Source: Linum tenue
Lineage: Eukaryota; Streptophyta; Magnoliopsida; Malpighiales; Linaceae
Direction: 5' to 3'
Length of the DNA: 64,000 nt
NCBI GenBank assembly: GCA_946122785.1
Contig: CAMGYJ010000008.1
Span: 11,185,475-11,249,474, forward strand
A program made the position numbers and the translations under genes. The notes beneath the pieces are model-generated. The model was given only the letters and a program-made list of their open reading frames with translations, made no database searches and was not told the origin of the DNA. Positions 11,225-23,136 of this stretch are shown here, piece after piece. Position 1 is the stretch's first letter, and every line of letters begins with the position of its first letter.

Positions 11225-11382
11225 TCGATGATGATGGTTTTTTTATTTTTAATTAAGGTGTAACGTTACTCGTATCGGCGGATTTGGATCGTTTGAATAA
11301 ATTCTGGACGTCTTTGCTATGTCCTAATTTTCTTAGTACGTGATTGTAATTTTCTTTTTGTGTGTGTAACAAAGTGTGAAGG

Positions 11383-11388
11383 AATAAA
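11383..11388 (+). terminator. Polyadenylation signal of Gnk2-like gene 2
   Basis: AATAAA in the conserved block aaagtgtgaaggaataaag. Confidence 0.6.
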
Positions 11389-11394
11389 GGCTAT

Positions 11395-11789
11395 GAAGTT
11401 AAAGGACTGTTATCTTGATCGAGAAATTCTTAATTGAAATTCTTAATGAAATATAGATATGGGTTTGGTGTTTGAATTGTTGGTCGGAATGTCATTTGAA
11501 CACAACGTGTTTACGATGTGTATCGTAACAGTTTTAATTATTTAAATTGATACTACGCTTTACCCTGGATGAGTGACTTTTAGGTTTTAATTATCTTAAT
11601 CATAGACCTTAAACACAAAGATGATGCATATCATTTGCTGGATGTATCTCGACGAATCATAACCGTCGATTATTGTTTCTAATTAAATTGATCTTAGTGT
11701 ATACGATTTATACAAATCAGACATAGATTTTAATCTTTTAAGGGGTAGTGTATAGTGCCAAGTGACAAACTCTGATCAAGTCAAGGTCT
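11395..11789. other. Intergenic, no gene seen
   Basis: AT-rich sequence between the end of Gnk2 gene 2 and the L1 3' end. No supported feature. Confidence 0.5.
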
Positions 11790-12779
11790 AGATATATATA
11801 TATATATATATTTTTGATGAAGGTGAAAGATGCATTAAAAGAAAAAGAAGAAAGAACACGAGCCAGAGAGTTGCACAAGAAGTGCAAGCTCCCAACCCAA
11901 CAGTCCAAAAAGTAACAACAGAACAATCCCAGGGGAAACAACCCCCAACCGAAAAGACCAGAAAAACAAGGGGGGAAAAAACACCAGAACTTCCCCAGCA
12001 ACCCCTCCAAGCTTAAACTACAGCCCCCCCGAATACTGCAACAACGCCGCAACAACGCCGCAAAAGACAACAAAACAAAAGAGCTACAGGCCAACTAGAT
12101 CACAGGCCCTCCATCCACTCCCAAACTTGCTCCCTGCAGATCCTACCATGAGCAGCCAACCCATCCAAAATTGAGGCCATTGACTTCTTGGAAACAGCAG
12201 CAGGACTGAGAGCTTGATCCCTAAAGATTCGCTGGTTTCTTTCCCTCCAAACCTGCCAACAAATCATATGTAGAGCACCATACAAGATCCAATCATTCAT
12301 ATTATCTGGTTTATTGCTATCCCATCTCCTAATGGTTGTTAAGATGTCTCTCCCAGGCAGGATCAGATTGCTACATCTACTTCCCATCGCACTCCAAACT
12401 TGCATGGTGTAGGGACATTCAACGAACAAGTGATTAACAGTTTCCTCCGAATTGTAACACAAAGAACATCTATTGGCCAAGGCCCATCCTCTCCTCTGCA
12501 GATTATCCAAGGTAAGTATTTTGTTGTGCGCCACCAACCACATGAAAGCTCGAATCTTGGTAGGAACTTCACCACGCCAAACAGAATCATTCGGGAAGTC
12601 GGGCACGCCAGGGCAACTTCTGCTAATCCAGTGCGTGTACAAGAGACAAACAGAGAACCTACAATCCGGATTTGCCGACCAGACCAGCTTACTTGGCCCG
12701 AAAGGGACAAGATTAGAAGCCTCAGAAAAGATAAGATTATACAAGTTGGATCTCTCACTCTCAGCCCCCCTCTCAAAGT
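11790..12779 (-). mobile_element. 5'-truncated L1-type LINE, 3' end only
   Basis: Minus-strand coding for the C-terminal part of a plant L1 ORF2 is followed by a C/A-rich untranslated region. A (TA)n tail at about 11792-11812 marks the 3' end of the LINE. The right end stops abruptly at about 12779 against a copia remnant, as expected for 5' truncation. I found no clear target duplication. Confidence 0.75.
12100..12779 (-). pseudogene. L1 ORF2 C-terminal zf-RVT domain
   Basis: The open frame from 12744 to 12100 (214 residues) holds the plant L1 terminal zinc-binding domain (zf-RVT, PF13966). It has a W-R-E-V-P-K-I-FMW-like lead (VWRGEVPTKIRAFMW), the cysteine-histidine motif CSLCYNSEETVNHLFVEC (C-x2-C-x8-H-x4-C), then ICWQVWRERNQRIF. 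The endonuclease and RT domains are missing. It is a 5'-truncated copy and not able to move. Confidence 0.85.
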
Positions 12780-13760
12780 GATATTAAAATCAATATTCCA
12801 TTATAATATTTTATTTCAATATGCTTAGTTCTAGACTGTTGGACTGGATTTTTCCCCATGCTTATGGCACTGGAGTTATCACATAGAATCAGTAAGTCAG
12901 TGATAGAGAGTCCATAGTCAGCAACTATTGTTTTAGCCAAAAAAGTTGGGTGCATAAGTTTACTGCAGCAAGATAATCAGCTTTATCCGTAGATAAAGCA
13001 ACACAGACTTGCTTCTTGGAAGACCATGAAACGAAGGGACTCTGCTAGGAACATGCACCCGTCAAAGGTACTTTTCCTATCAGTCATGCTACACGTGAAG
13101 TAAGATCCAGTGTATCCTATAAGTTCTAGGAAATTATTCAAAGATACCAGAGTTCTAAGGTAGGTGTATGAGCAAGGTAACATGAATTTCGGATGAAGTG
13201 ATACACCAAACGTAATGTATGGTATGGTGAATGTTAGATATAACAGAGATCCAATGAGCCCTTGATAGAGTGTGTAACCAAGTTACATCTTAATCATTAT
13301 CTACATTAAGGGATGCAACCATTGGGGGGGGGGGGGGTTTGGAAGGTTTAGTTGAAGACATTTGATACTTTTCCAGCAAGGAATTGACATACTTGCTTTG
13401 ATGGATCGATATTACAATTGGAATTTGATGGATTTAAAGTCCTAGAAAGAAAGGTTAGTTTTCCCATCATACTCATTTCAAAGGTGTTATGCATGAGATT
13501 ACAGAACTTAGTACAAAGTTGTTCTGATTTAGCTCCAAACACTATGTCAACCACAGATTTAAACAATGAGAAGTCCTATGGAAGAGCGTTGAAGAAAGAG
13601 AGTTATATCTATTGAGCCTCAGGTGAAGTTATGATCTACTAAGAATGTACTTAATCGCTCACGCCAAGCTCGATGAGTTTGCTTCAATCCATATAGAGCA
13701 TTTTTACGTTTATAAACATAATCAAGCACAAAGTGATTCTAAAAACCTAGGGGTTTTGGA
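12780..13760 (-). pseudogene. Old Ty1/copia pol remnant (RT to RNase H)
   Basis: Three minus-strand fragments follow each other in pol order in different frames. At 13566-13348 there is RT text after the YVDD region (VFGAKSEQLC, MSMMGKLTF). At 13183-12983 there is RNase H text (GYTGSYF, MTDRKSTFDGCMFLA). At 12955-12790 comes the RNase H end (LCDNSSAISMGKNPV, SRTKHIEIKY). No LTRs are visible. It is heavily decayed and abuts the L1 fragment. Confidence 0.8.
13324..13337 (+). repeat. Homopolymer of 14 G
   Basis: Fourteen G in a row inside the copia remnant. Such runs are rare in AT-rich plant DNA and prone to assembly error. Confidence 0.8.
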
Positions 13761-14264
13761 TTTGGTAACCCGATAAGGAATTTTCAACTTCCATAAATGA
13801 CTATCATTCTTCTTAATAGTTAACAGTTTAACCTTTAACAGTATGGTTAGTTGTTAAATCGTTAACGACATAATCGTTTATCAAGCTTATAAAATATTAT
13901 TTAAATGATACCGTTTGTTTATTATTTCCGACAGTACCTAACCGGCCCTTATCGTTGCTATCAAGGCATAAAATTTCCACATTTTAAATAAGGACAAAAG
14001 TATCTATAGATTTAAACTCTCGATAATTTGACCTATTATGAATTTGGAGATAGAATCATAGAACACACGCACTTTGCCTCATATTTGAGTCATGTGATCA
14101 TTAACTATAAAAAGATTATTATTATTTCCATTGTAATTGCTTATACAGCTAGCCTTTGATAGTTTTTACTTTTTAGCTGTGTACAAAGAAAAGATATGAA
14201 AATTGTGATCGATCAACCCCCTCTAAACTCTCTTATTTACAAACCCACCCTTTTATTTTTATAG
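13761..14264. other. Upstream region of Gnk2 gene 3
   Basis: No gene. From about 13970 the sequence is duplicated at about 28445 upstream of Gnk2 gene 4, with blocks such as gataatttgacctattatg in both. Confidence 0.6.
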
Positions 14265-14272
14265 TATAAATT
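14265..14272 (+). promoter_or_regulatory. TATA box of Gnk2-like gene 3
   Basis: TATAAATT in ATAGTATAAATTGAACATC, 107 bp before the ATG, conserved among paralogues. Confidence 0.65.
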
Positions 14273-14371
14273 GAACATCAACGAAACAAGTAGTATTATT
14301 CGAGAAAGAAACAAACATACCAAGTAGCTCATACTAAAAGCATCAAATCCCAAGCTACTTCATACAACACC

Positions 14372-14800
14372 ATGGTTCATTCCTTCACACCCTTCTTCCT
14401 TGCCCTACTATTCATACTGATAACCACTACGGAAGTACTCGAAAACGTTCGAGGCGATCCAGACCTAACTTTCATCGAGGGTCTCTGCGGATTCGAGTAC
14501 GATACAACCTCTTTCAGGAAGGGTCAAGCCATGAGGCTCACAAGCGGCGACATCGAGCGCACAAGCTCCCATTCCCCATTTTGCAGCGTTACCGCCGATG
14601 ACGATGGCACGCCCCAAATGTATGGTATGGCTACATGTTCAGACTCCATTTCTCCGGAGGATTGCAAGGCTTGTCTTACCTATTGTCAAGACCAGTTGCT
14701 GAATTATAACATATGCAACGATCTATACGGCGCCCGAATCATCGTTGCCAGCTGCTCCTTGAGGTATGAGACCTACGAGATTGAGGAATGTACGCCATGA
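14372..14800 (+). CDS. Secreted Gnk2/DUF26-type cysteine-rich protein, copy 3
   Basis: 142 residues, single exon; signal peptide about 1-25, mature part from GDPDLTF. It has the C-x8-C-x2-C motif (CSDSISPEDCKAC) followed by the LTYC cysteine, and the SCSLRYETYE end. The canonical YGRATC is YGMATC here, with Arg changed to Met; the same change is in copy 4. Apart from the signal peptide it is nearly identical to copy 4 (two mature-part differences by eye: YGMATC against YAMATC and ECTP against ECRP), so these two are the youngest pair. Role by family: secreted antifungal or carbohydrate-binding defence protein. Confidence 0.9.
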   Translation: MVHSFTPFFLALLFILITTTEVLENVRGDPDLTFIEGLCGFEYDTTSFRKGQAMRLTSGDIERTSSHSPFCSVTADDDGTPQMYGMATCSDSISPEDCKACLTYCQDQLLNYNICNDLYGARIIVASCSLRYETYEIEECTP

Positions 14801-14948
14801 ATATGCCTTGATATGGAAGATTAGAGGTATACATCAAGAGATTATGGTATCGTTCTAATAATTGTGGACGTCTTTGCAATGTCCTTTTTCTAAGTAATTT
14901 GTACTTGTGATTTTAGTTTTCTTTTATGTGTGTAACAAAGTGTGAAGG

Positions 14949-14954
14949 AATAAA
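14949..14954 (+). terminator. Polyadenylation signal of Gnk2-like gene 3
   Basis: AATAAA in gtgaaggaataaagac, the same block as in the other copies. Confidence 0.6.
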
Positions 14955-17169
14955 GACTATTAAGTTAATCATGAGGGCCTATATATGCAGATTCTGGGCT
15001 CTTGTAATATTCATATGCTTTTCACAGGGTATATAATATATATACATGGAAGCTAAGGACTGTAATCTCGATTGAGAAATTATTAGTAATTTGTATATAT
15101 TAATATATGAAGATGAAGTATTGTTACTGTTACCTAAACTCTCTAGCTGATTGGTTAATTTTTTTAATAATAAATTAAGAATGGATTTTGGACAGGGACA
15201 GAAGCAGGTTGGGATTGGGGCATCTTGGTAATGATGTACTATTTGTATTCCTGGAGGACGTGTAATCCTTTTTTTAACTCATAGTCAAATGGTGCTGCAG
15301 GATTTTGGCCTCCATTATACAATTATGAAGGCCCAAATTTCTACATCTTAATCTCGATTTCGGGTTCTATTAAGCTATGATCAAATTCCAATTTCTATAT
15401 ACTAATCGTAAAGAAAAAAATTTTTCATTCGATATCTCGATTAACAAAGGTGCATTAGAAAGAATTTTCAAAGAACAATTCTTACTTTTTTATTTAAATC
15501 TCACTTTCTTTAGTTTCTATTAATTGTATCATTTGATTTTTTATTCTTTTAATATGTAGATTTATCATAAAATTGCTATTCAATAATGCAAGGCATCTTA
15601 TGATCAAAGATCGGATCAATAGTGTATTTCATCCGATTGTGTCTGGTTTGGTCCTATCCAAAAGTTAATTCAGTTAACTTTTTCCAGTATTTATAAAATT
15701 TATAAGACTGAGGATCGGATCACAATATATTCGATTCGGTATGGTCCGATCCAAGAGTCAGTTTGGTCCAATGTGATCCAGTATGGATCAACCCGTGATA
15801 TATTCCGACCGATTAAGGCTGGGTTAATTATTTAGGAAACCGTGGGCATGAGAAACCCACTGCTACCATCTTTTTTCTAATCACCATTTTTTCTTTTTTC
15901 TAATTATGAATAATGATTGAGTGTCAAGAGAAAATTTAATATTTGATAATGTAGATACAAAATAAAACAGCAAATGCAAATTTCACCAGGTCGTTCATCA
16001 TCCACAGCGTAGTGCGGGTGCTTTTCTAGTGTATATATATAGAAGTATGTAATATTTTTTTCCCGAAAGGACAAAACATACTATTGTCTTGTATATATAT
16101 ACTAGTTTCGTACTCCGACCAACGTCAACATATTTACAATGTGTGTCCTAATTTTTTTAAAATTATTTGAGATGCTCAATTTGTATGACATTAACGTTAC
16201 ATTTGAATTATTTTTCAATTTATTAAATTATAATAACATTTCATCAATGACAAAATATTGTATTTTTAATGATTATAACACTTGAGAATAATCATTCATG
16301 ACCTGTTTATTTATGATTCAATTATTTAGTTATCTATGGTTGAAAAGAAAACTGACATAGCAAAAAAAAAAAAAAAAAAAAAAGAGGAGAGTTTGTCTGG
16401 CAAAACATAGCACAAAGAGGAAAAATATAACAATAAAACTTTAGCAGATATTTGTTTCTCTTGACTTGAGAGACAATGCATATGTACCAAACTACTAAAC
16501 CTTAAAGTAGCTAAACAATGCAATAACAAAATCGACAGGAAAATAACATTCCCCATCAGTACTCTATGTCATAAAAAATATTTTTCTGCCGACATACTAA
16601 AAATTTAGTTGAAAGTCATCTTAGTCCATCGACTATTATAATTAAACCTTCCTTGCGATACTCACCCTACTAATGCATATAACCACATCAATGCATCCAT
16701 GAAAACTCTAGCTCGTCATCATGATCCTTTACTACGGCGAGTTCATATCGAACCAAGTAACTCAGAATGGTACATATGACTACTTATCTATAAGATAACA
16801 AGAATTGATTAGATGAAATAATCTATAAAATTGGTGTTAAGAAATTGTGTTCTTTGAACCTCACCCAAGAGGATTCATAACAAGAAATTTTCATTGAGAA
16901 ATAATCGGCAATGGCAAAATAAAAGTGTGATTGACAAAGTTATATTCCATATTCCATAAATTTTAAGGAATTTTTTGTGCAAATTATAACACACTCTACC
17001 TCCTCCACTTTAACTGAAATTTAGGAAATTTCGCACAAAAATGGATACATGTTAATATGCAAAATGATATCCATTTTCAATATGCATAAAAAGATTTTCA
17101 GAACAATAGTGAAAATGCTAACCACTATACATGCTAAGCACAAAGCATCTCGAACTATACTCAAAGAAG
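14955..17169. other. AT-rich intergenic DNA between Gnk2 gene 3 and the LARD-like element
   Basis: No gene. A run of 20 or more A lies near 16363-16383. Most of the stretch belongs to the duplicated block. The part from about 15100 to 16000, with repeated gatccgat-like words near 15610-15800, is not obvious in copy B and may be an insertion. Confidence 0.5.
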
Positions 17170-17174
17170 ACCAT

Positions 17175-18560
17175 TGACACACTAAAACACAACACCTAAC
17201 AATGGCCAAGTGTAACCAATGAAAGGGACTGCAGTATAGTGGCACAAGTAATAAATATCGAATCCACGGGTCTCTAGAGTTACTATTACTCAGCTTCAGT
17301 TCATTATCTAGCAAACTAGATTAAGGATTGATTTATAAACTACTATACTGACTACTCTACTAATTACAAGTTGGGAACTCACTTAGGTATGATTCCCCCT
17401 AGCTCCTCAATTAGGTCCAAGTTGCAATTACCTTTGGTTGATCTACTGTTGATTAAACTGCGGAAGATCCTAAATTAATTAGCTTGGAATCTCTTAAGCT
17501 GACCAAGCCCTCTCAGTCCAACTACCCGGCAGACGACTAGTCTTCACCAGGATAGAAAGCTGAGGCTATGAACACATAACTCCACTACTGGAATGAATTC
17601 GAGTACAAAGCAGTGAATTGATTGACTCTCGCACAACCAATTCACCACTATCAATCAAGGAAGCTCTCTTAACCTAATCAAATTCTATCTATCATAGGTT
17701 AAAGTAGAAATCAAGAGGATTTGATCAAGATTCAATTGACTCAATAAATCATGCCTCAATCGATTATAATCAAACAATATAGCATCCAAAATTCATACAA
17801 GAAAGATCCTAACACATGGAACTAGGGTTCCTCAAAACCTAAGTGAAGGGAAGTTACTCCATAGAGAAGAGAGAGACTGCAGAAATCTTATCTAGATCTG
17901 CAATCTCCATCTCCAAGCTTGATTCCCGAGCTCCAATGGCGAAGAAATCCTCCAAAATAGCTCCAAGAATGTTCCCAAGTCGCGCTCTCTCTCTAGGGTT
18001 CGTCCCTTGGGTGTTTGGGAACCATAAACCCAGTTATCCCCTTTCCTTTTGCTGAAAATCGGGTTTTAAACAGGAATTCCCGATCACGCGGCCAGGCCAC
18101 ACGGCCGTGTGGCTTTCCCAGCTGCCCGTGTAAAGGCTCGGTGATTTCCACACGGCCACGACCCACACGGCCGTGTGGAGTTCCAGGATGCCCGTGTGGA
18201 TTGCTCAGCCTCTGTTTAATAATTCGTTTCTCCCTCGTCCGGACTCCGAATCAGTCGCCGTTTGATCCCAGACGCTCGTAGTCTCGTCCTATTTCTTTTC
18301 ATAACAAGCTTGCATGATTCTTTGTCCATAAAGTGAGGTAGAAATCCATTCTTCTTCAGGTCATGCCCGAGTTTCTTCTCCCGAATCGTCAATTGATCTC
18401 TGATTGACTTGAAACTTGCGCCTATGCTTCAATTTATGTGCTAGGACCTGAAATATGACAAAGAAACACAACCTAGCGTAAAATAGGCCAAAGACACGAT
18501 AATTCAAGCTCAAACAATCAAGAAACAAAGGGGAAAACATGTGCTAATACCGAGTCATCA
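17175..18560 (-). repeat. 3' LTR of the LARD-like element (1386 bp)
   Basis: Left copy in the window. It contains palindromic CACACGGCCGTGTGG words near 18100 and 18168, known from many plant LTRs. A G-rich polypurine tract (minus strand tgtgggggga) adjoins it at 18561-18573. Confidence 0.88.
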
Positions 18561-18802
18561 AATCCCCCCACACTTAACTGTTTGCTTGTCCCCAAGCAAA
18601 CCTAACTCAAACCAATTCAGCTCTATAGCCTCTATAGCAACACACAACCACGATCGTCGGTAGAGGATTTCCTAGATCATATAGCAGCTTACGAGGTCAA
18701 CTGGTCTTCTAAGACGTCCCCTATCTCTCTCAATGCGAGTACTAGACTCAAGACAGGATCATGAGAAGAAATGGAAGTAAGACAGCCAGTTCATAGATAA
18801 AG

Positions 18803-20671
18803 CACTACAACAAATTTGGCCTATCATGACGAGACAAATTTGTCATACTAGATACCAATTTTGTCATATTAGGTATAATATGACAAAACGTGTTGTCACA
18901 AAGGTTTATCATTTTATCGCCGTCAGGATAGGTCAAATGTGACAAAAATTTAAAACAAGGTTGTCACATTTGCTTTCAGAATAACTGAGGTTCTGGGTAG
19001 TCTATTGTGACAAACAGAGATGTTATGACGACATATTTTGTCATTATCGTTGTCACAATCTGGTGATTTTGAGAGAATTTTTCGCCTTATCACACGATTA
19101 TATTTTGTTATAACTGTATATTGTGACGACTACATTTTGTCACAAGTGTAGACAAGGATTTTTATTCTCCGTAGATTGTGCCCAGCTCGCAAATCCAAAT
19201 TTATAAAAAGGAACTCACAAATCCAGCAAAGCTTTATCACAATTTGTTCTTCATTCACAAACCAAGAAAATCATTCAGAATCCTAGAGAATTTTCGTAAA
19301 CCTAGAAAAGCTTCTCTAACCCATCAATTACAACCCGTCCAAACTGACTAAATCCAGGCTCCTTCTCCTCCTCAAACCCAGAATTGGAACCCCCAAAAAG
19401 TAACAAACGCAAGAATAAAAATGCATGCATCAGAATCCTTCTCCCACTGTGGCCACTAGTCTTGCATCGGACCTTGTACCTTAGGCTCGTCAATCTCGGC
19501 CTTAGGCTCATCAATCTTTGCCTCGGGCACCATCGCCTCCTACCTCCTCTGCCTCACGCAGAACGCCCACCTCGCTGAAACTCCTTCCTATGCCGAAGCA
19601 AAACCTATAAATAAAAAAAAGATTAAGCTAGACTGGTCCAATCAATGCTCTCACCGGAACTCTCCACCATGCCGCCTCTCGATCCGCCCGTCACTTCTTG
19701 AGCTTGGAGCCATCGTCGCCTGTCGATCTCTATGCCCTTTGCCTCTCGATCTCTCTGCCATCGTCACTGGATCTCGGCAATCGTTGCCCTAGCAATCTCT
19801 CTGGCAACATCGCTGGTTATCGCCAGAGGAGGTAGCTAGCGGCGGTATTTTTGAGAGAGGAAGAAAGAGATGAAGGCTTCATTCTCTTTGAGAGTATAAA
19901 AGGAGATGAATGGTCGTTTTTTGGAGGGAACGAAGAAGGGGAGAAAAGAAGGGAAGTTTAAAAGGGAAAGAAAGAGTAAATGGGGAGAGATAAAAGAGAG
20001 CAGAGAGGCGGAAGTTTCATTTGAGATTTTAGGGTAAGGGGAAATTTTCAAATTTTTAGGGGGCAAGTTTTGGCGGAATAGGAAATTTTTGGAACCATAA
20101 ATTTTGTTAAAAATGGGCGGTTAAAAATTGGAGCCATGAATTTTTAGGGGACAGTGGGCGGTACTGAAATTTCGTTTTGTGTGGTGATTTTTTTTGGTTT
20201 TTATGCTGAACACAAGCTAATCTGACAAAAATGCCTTTTGTCAAAAATAAAACCACTATATTATGACGAACATGTCTTTTGTTAAAGCCGAAATCACTAT
20301 ATTATGACAAACATGCCCTTTTGTCATCTCGTCGTGGGATTATTGCTATCTATTGTGACAAAATACTTTGTCATTTAAACAATTGAGGAAGGCATAATAT
20401 GACAAACGCTACTTTGACGATATAATTTGTCACATTTTTGTATCTTACATCCCAATATGGGATGGCTATTGTGACAAACTTAATTGTGACACAAAATATT
20501 TGTCACATTACTCACTTTAAATGACGACTTATTCTGACAACAATTGTTTTTGTCACATTAGGCATACCAAATAGGACATATATTATTTTTGTCATATCAT
20601 CGTACCTATTGTGACAAACAAAAAATGACAAAATAAAATTTTTGTCTTAATAGGCCGAATTTGTTGTAGTG
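18803..20671. mobile_element. Non-autonomous CACTA (En/Spm) element nested in the LARD-like element
   Basis: It starts CACTACAACAAATTTGGCC and ends with the inverted form CACTACAACAAATTCGGCC. The 3-bp target duplication aag lies at 18800-18802 and 20672-20674. Both subterminal 300-400 bp are packed with TGACAAA/TTTGTCA words in both orientations, as expected for TNPA binding regions. The centre (about 19160-20190) has only short pyrimidine-rich ORFs of no known family. The TIR is nearly the same as in the 26.7-kb CACTA element at 36819, so one transposase may serve both. Confidence 0.92.
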
Positions 20672-21814
20672 AAGGGACTCACACCATTCACAACCAGGGA
20701 CTCATTGTACCGCGGTGCTCTTTCACTTCATTTCACCGTTGGAACCCCTTTTTGCACTTTCATTTACATTTCTTTTTCTCTTTTTTTCTTCATTCACTTG
20801 GCGGGGGTTCCAACTGCAGTCTTTTGCACGGTCGACCCTTATTAGTCGAGCAAGAGCAATTTTTGTACATCTGGCGCTCGCCAGAGTACTTCTTTTAACT
20901 CCTTTTCCTCAACTCGTGTGGAGGGTCAATGAAATTAAGGGGGGTCGGAAGCTCTATCCGTGCCCTTAAAAACACATCCTCAAGTAGGCAAACCGTTCAG
21001 CGGGTGGAAGTTTTACTTGTACTAGAGACAACTTAGCTTCACCTTGTAGGAGTACCCCACTAAGGATCACTAAAATCTCTTCCAAAACCCGATTTTGTGC
21101 AATGAACGGTGCCGCACACGTTGGGCTTACCCCATGTTTAAGATTTAATGATTTTGACATGGAGGACCAACTGCTTCCCATTTTCCATATGAGCACCCTG
21201 TTCGATACACGAGTCCATAACACAATCCAAATAGAGTCACCATTACCACATGAATTCAACGGTCTTAGCTCCACTAATTCACAAAATCAACCTGCACAGC
21301 AGAGAGCTAGATAGGAAAAATCTTATACTTCAACATCCTCCATAGTGCTATACTACCTCCCCAGGTTGCACATTACTATAGAGTCTGTCAATTCAAAGCA
21401 TACTGAGCAGGCAATTTGCATGGAAACACGTACTTGAAGCCCTCAAATCGAAATTTGGACAGTGGACTAGGCTCCAAGAACACAAACAACCAAACATTCA
21501 CCCGCATACATAATCGAACACCCCCCACACTTAAGTACGACATTGTCTTCAATGGAGGAAAGATAAGGAGGGTAGAACGAAGTTACCAGATCAAGGGTGA
21601 ATGATGATGTACGGGTCAGGCGGTGCATTCCAGGAAGAGAGAGTAATCAGAACACAAACACCACACAAAATCTCACAAAGGTTGAGTTATTGACTCTAAA
21701 ATCAAATAACAAAACTGACTCAACCGAGGATAAATAGAGAAAGAAATGCAAACCGACTGGTTGGGTTGCCTCCCAACAAGCGCTTCTTTCACGTCGTGAG
21801 CCGGACGATGGCTC
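20672..21814 (-). other. Non-coding interior of the LARD-like element
   Basis: Short ORFs only. On the minus strand the block GTTGGGAGGCAACCCAA (near 21756-21776) is one I recognise from many plant Ty3-type derivatives. I see no pol domains. Confidence 0.55.
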
Positions 21815-22999
21815 CTAAGTTTCGGTCCATGCTAGAACCTCCTTGAAGTTGAGGTTCTCATCTATGAGGTGGAGTCTCAAGTCACAAGCAGGTGGTGTGG
21901 CAGGTGATGAAGGCTCGTGCACTTGATGCAGATGAAGTCTCCACCCTCGAGACCTCTTCTTCTCTTCTCTCGTCTCATTGCCCCAAACCAGATAAGACAA
22001 CATCGATTGGCCACCATCGCGTCCACCAAGAGGGACCGATGTCGATGTGGCCTTGGTCTGGCAAAGAGACACTGCAAATGGGTCCTTGCCAAGCAGCTCC
22101 TCGAAATTTGGTGGAGATATCACATGTAACTCACGGCCGGTGCATGCCTCTTCCACCATAACTCCCTCCTCAGCCTGGACGCCAATTTCTTCTTCAACCT
22201 CCCTTTCTTCTTCATGTGGTATCACCCCTGGGAAATGATCAAGAACTCCTCCTGCTTCACTTTCGTCTTCCTCCACAACTTCTTTCTGCACCCTTTCTTG
22301 CTCTTCTTCTTCTAGCACGGATCGGAGAGCAAGTTGCCAAGCAATTTCTTTCATGAGATCTTCTTGCATCTCCTCACTCATGCCCGCCTCTTCAAAGCTC
22401 GGTGTGGGATGTGGGAAGGTGTAGTCGGCTATGATAGGACATTCCTGATCATCACGAGAGCTCTCCGTGACAACTTCAGTGTGCTCCACAATGTCCTTGT
22501 AGCCTTCTTCTTCCTCCTCCTCTTCTAGTATGGTAACATAAGGGTGATCTGGAGCAGGTTGTGCACAAGATCGCTCAAGATCATCGACGCTCTTCTTAAG
22601 GCTCAGGAGGATCTCCTCTGTTTCACGATAGGCCTGGACACAATGATCCATCCTGGAGCATGATCTCTCACAGTCTCGAGCAAACTGCTCCATGAGAAGC
22701 CTCAATTCATAGTTTGGATCTGGCTGTGGAGTGTAGCATTGCTCTGCAGAATGGCCCGTGAAGGCCGCCATGGGTAACTCCAGCTCCAATGGCCCCTCTG
22801 GTTGTGGGAGAAATTCTTCTCGATAAGGAGGTTGTTCTTGATATGCCCAGGGGTCTGATTGTTCTCCATAGAAAGGGGGTTGGTACTGGAACCCGACTCC
22901 ATAGTCTTCTCCTCCTTGGTTACTCCAGGGAGTCTCGGGGTAATACCACTCGGATGGTGGTGGATACTCCCAATGATTGGAGAAGCCATGAGGGTCCAT
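21815..22999 (-). CDS. Unknown acidic ORF in gag position of the LARD-like element
   Basis: 394 residues, uninterrupted. The ATG at 22999 lies just after the PBS, where gag would start. The N-terminal 60 residues are rich in Pro, Tyr, Trp and Gln (for example YPPPSEWYYPETPW). A helical stretch around residues 105-140 (LLMEQFARDCERSC, EEILLSLKKSV) may form a coiled coil. The middle and C-terminal half is very acidic with Glu runs (EEEEEEE). I see no CCHC knuckle, protease or capsid motif that would make it a normal gag. It is open in a young element, so it may be expressed. Function unknown; I do not recognise the family. The end (near DENLNFKEVLAWTET) is close to the conserved non-coding block. 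Confidence 0.6.
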   Translation of the reverse strand: MDPHGFSNHWEYPPPSEWYYPETPWSNQGGEDYGVGFQYQPPFYGEQSDPWAYQEQPPYREEFLPQPEGPLELELPMAAFTGHSAEQCYTPQPDPNYELRLLMEQFARDCERSCSRMDHCVQAYRETEEILLSLKKSVDDLERSCAQPAPDHPYVTILEEEEEEEGYKDIVEHTEVVTESSRDDQECPIIADYTFPHPTPSFEEAGMSEEMQEDLMKEIAWQLALRSVLEEEEQERVQKEVVEEDESEAGGVLDHFPGVIPHEEEREVEEEIGVQAEEGVMVEEACTGRELHVISPPNFEELLGKDPFAVSLCQTKATSTSVPLGGRDGGQSMLSYLVWGNETREEKKRSRGWRLHLHQVHEPSSPATPPACDLRLHLIDENLNFKEVLAWTET

Positions 23000-23112
23000 G
23001 ATTCAGATCTGCACCAACAAAAATAAAAAACACCCAAGTGAAAAGCAAGGGCGGAAAACAAAAGAAAAACGCTAAAGTAACAAACTTCTGCCTTTCCTAA
23101 TAATCTAGAAAG

Positions 23113-23130
23113 TCCCCGGCAACGGCGCCA
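23113..23130 (-). other. Primer-binding site (tRNA-Asp) of the LARD-like element
   Basis: The minus strand reads TGGCGCCGTTGCCGGGGA, the complement of the plant tRNA-Asp 3' end. It is the usual primer site of many plant Ty3-lineage elements. It lies 7 bases inside the right-hand LTR, which is therefore the 5' LTR. Confidence 0.9.
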
Positions 23131-23136
23131 AAAACT

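Larger units (their letters stand above)
13970..17030 (+). repeat. Segmental duplication, copy A (Gnk2 gene 3 and flanks)
   Basis: Matches about 28445-31290 in the same order and orientation: upstream blocks, Gnk2 gene, 3' region, a poly-A tract (near 16363 and 29854) and the block atttagttgaaagtcatctt, ending near cctccactttaact. Limits are set by eye. Copy B carries an L1 insertion that copy A lacks. Confidence 0.8.

Noticed and set aside
17843..18281. ORFs of 70 and 88 residues, repeated at 23802-24238
   Set aside because: They lie inside the two LTRs of the LARD-like element, and the copies differ by frameshifts, so coding is not conserved.
19302..20066. Small ORFs in the centre of the CACTA element at 18803-20671
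   Set aside because: Low complexity and different frames on both strands; no captured gene could be recognised.
20715..21314. Short ORFs on both strands
   Set aside because: Non-coding interior of the LARD-like element; no family motif.
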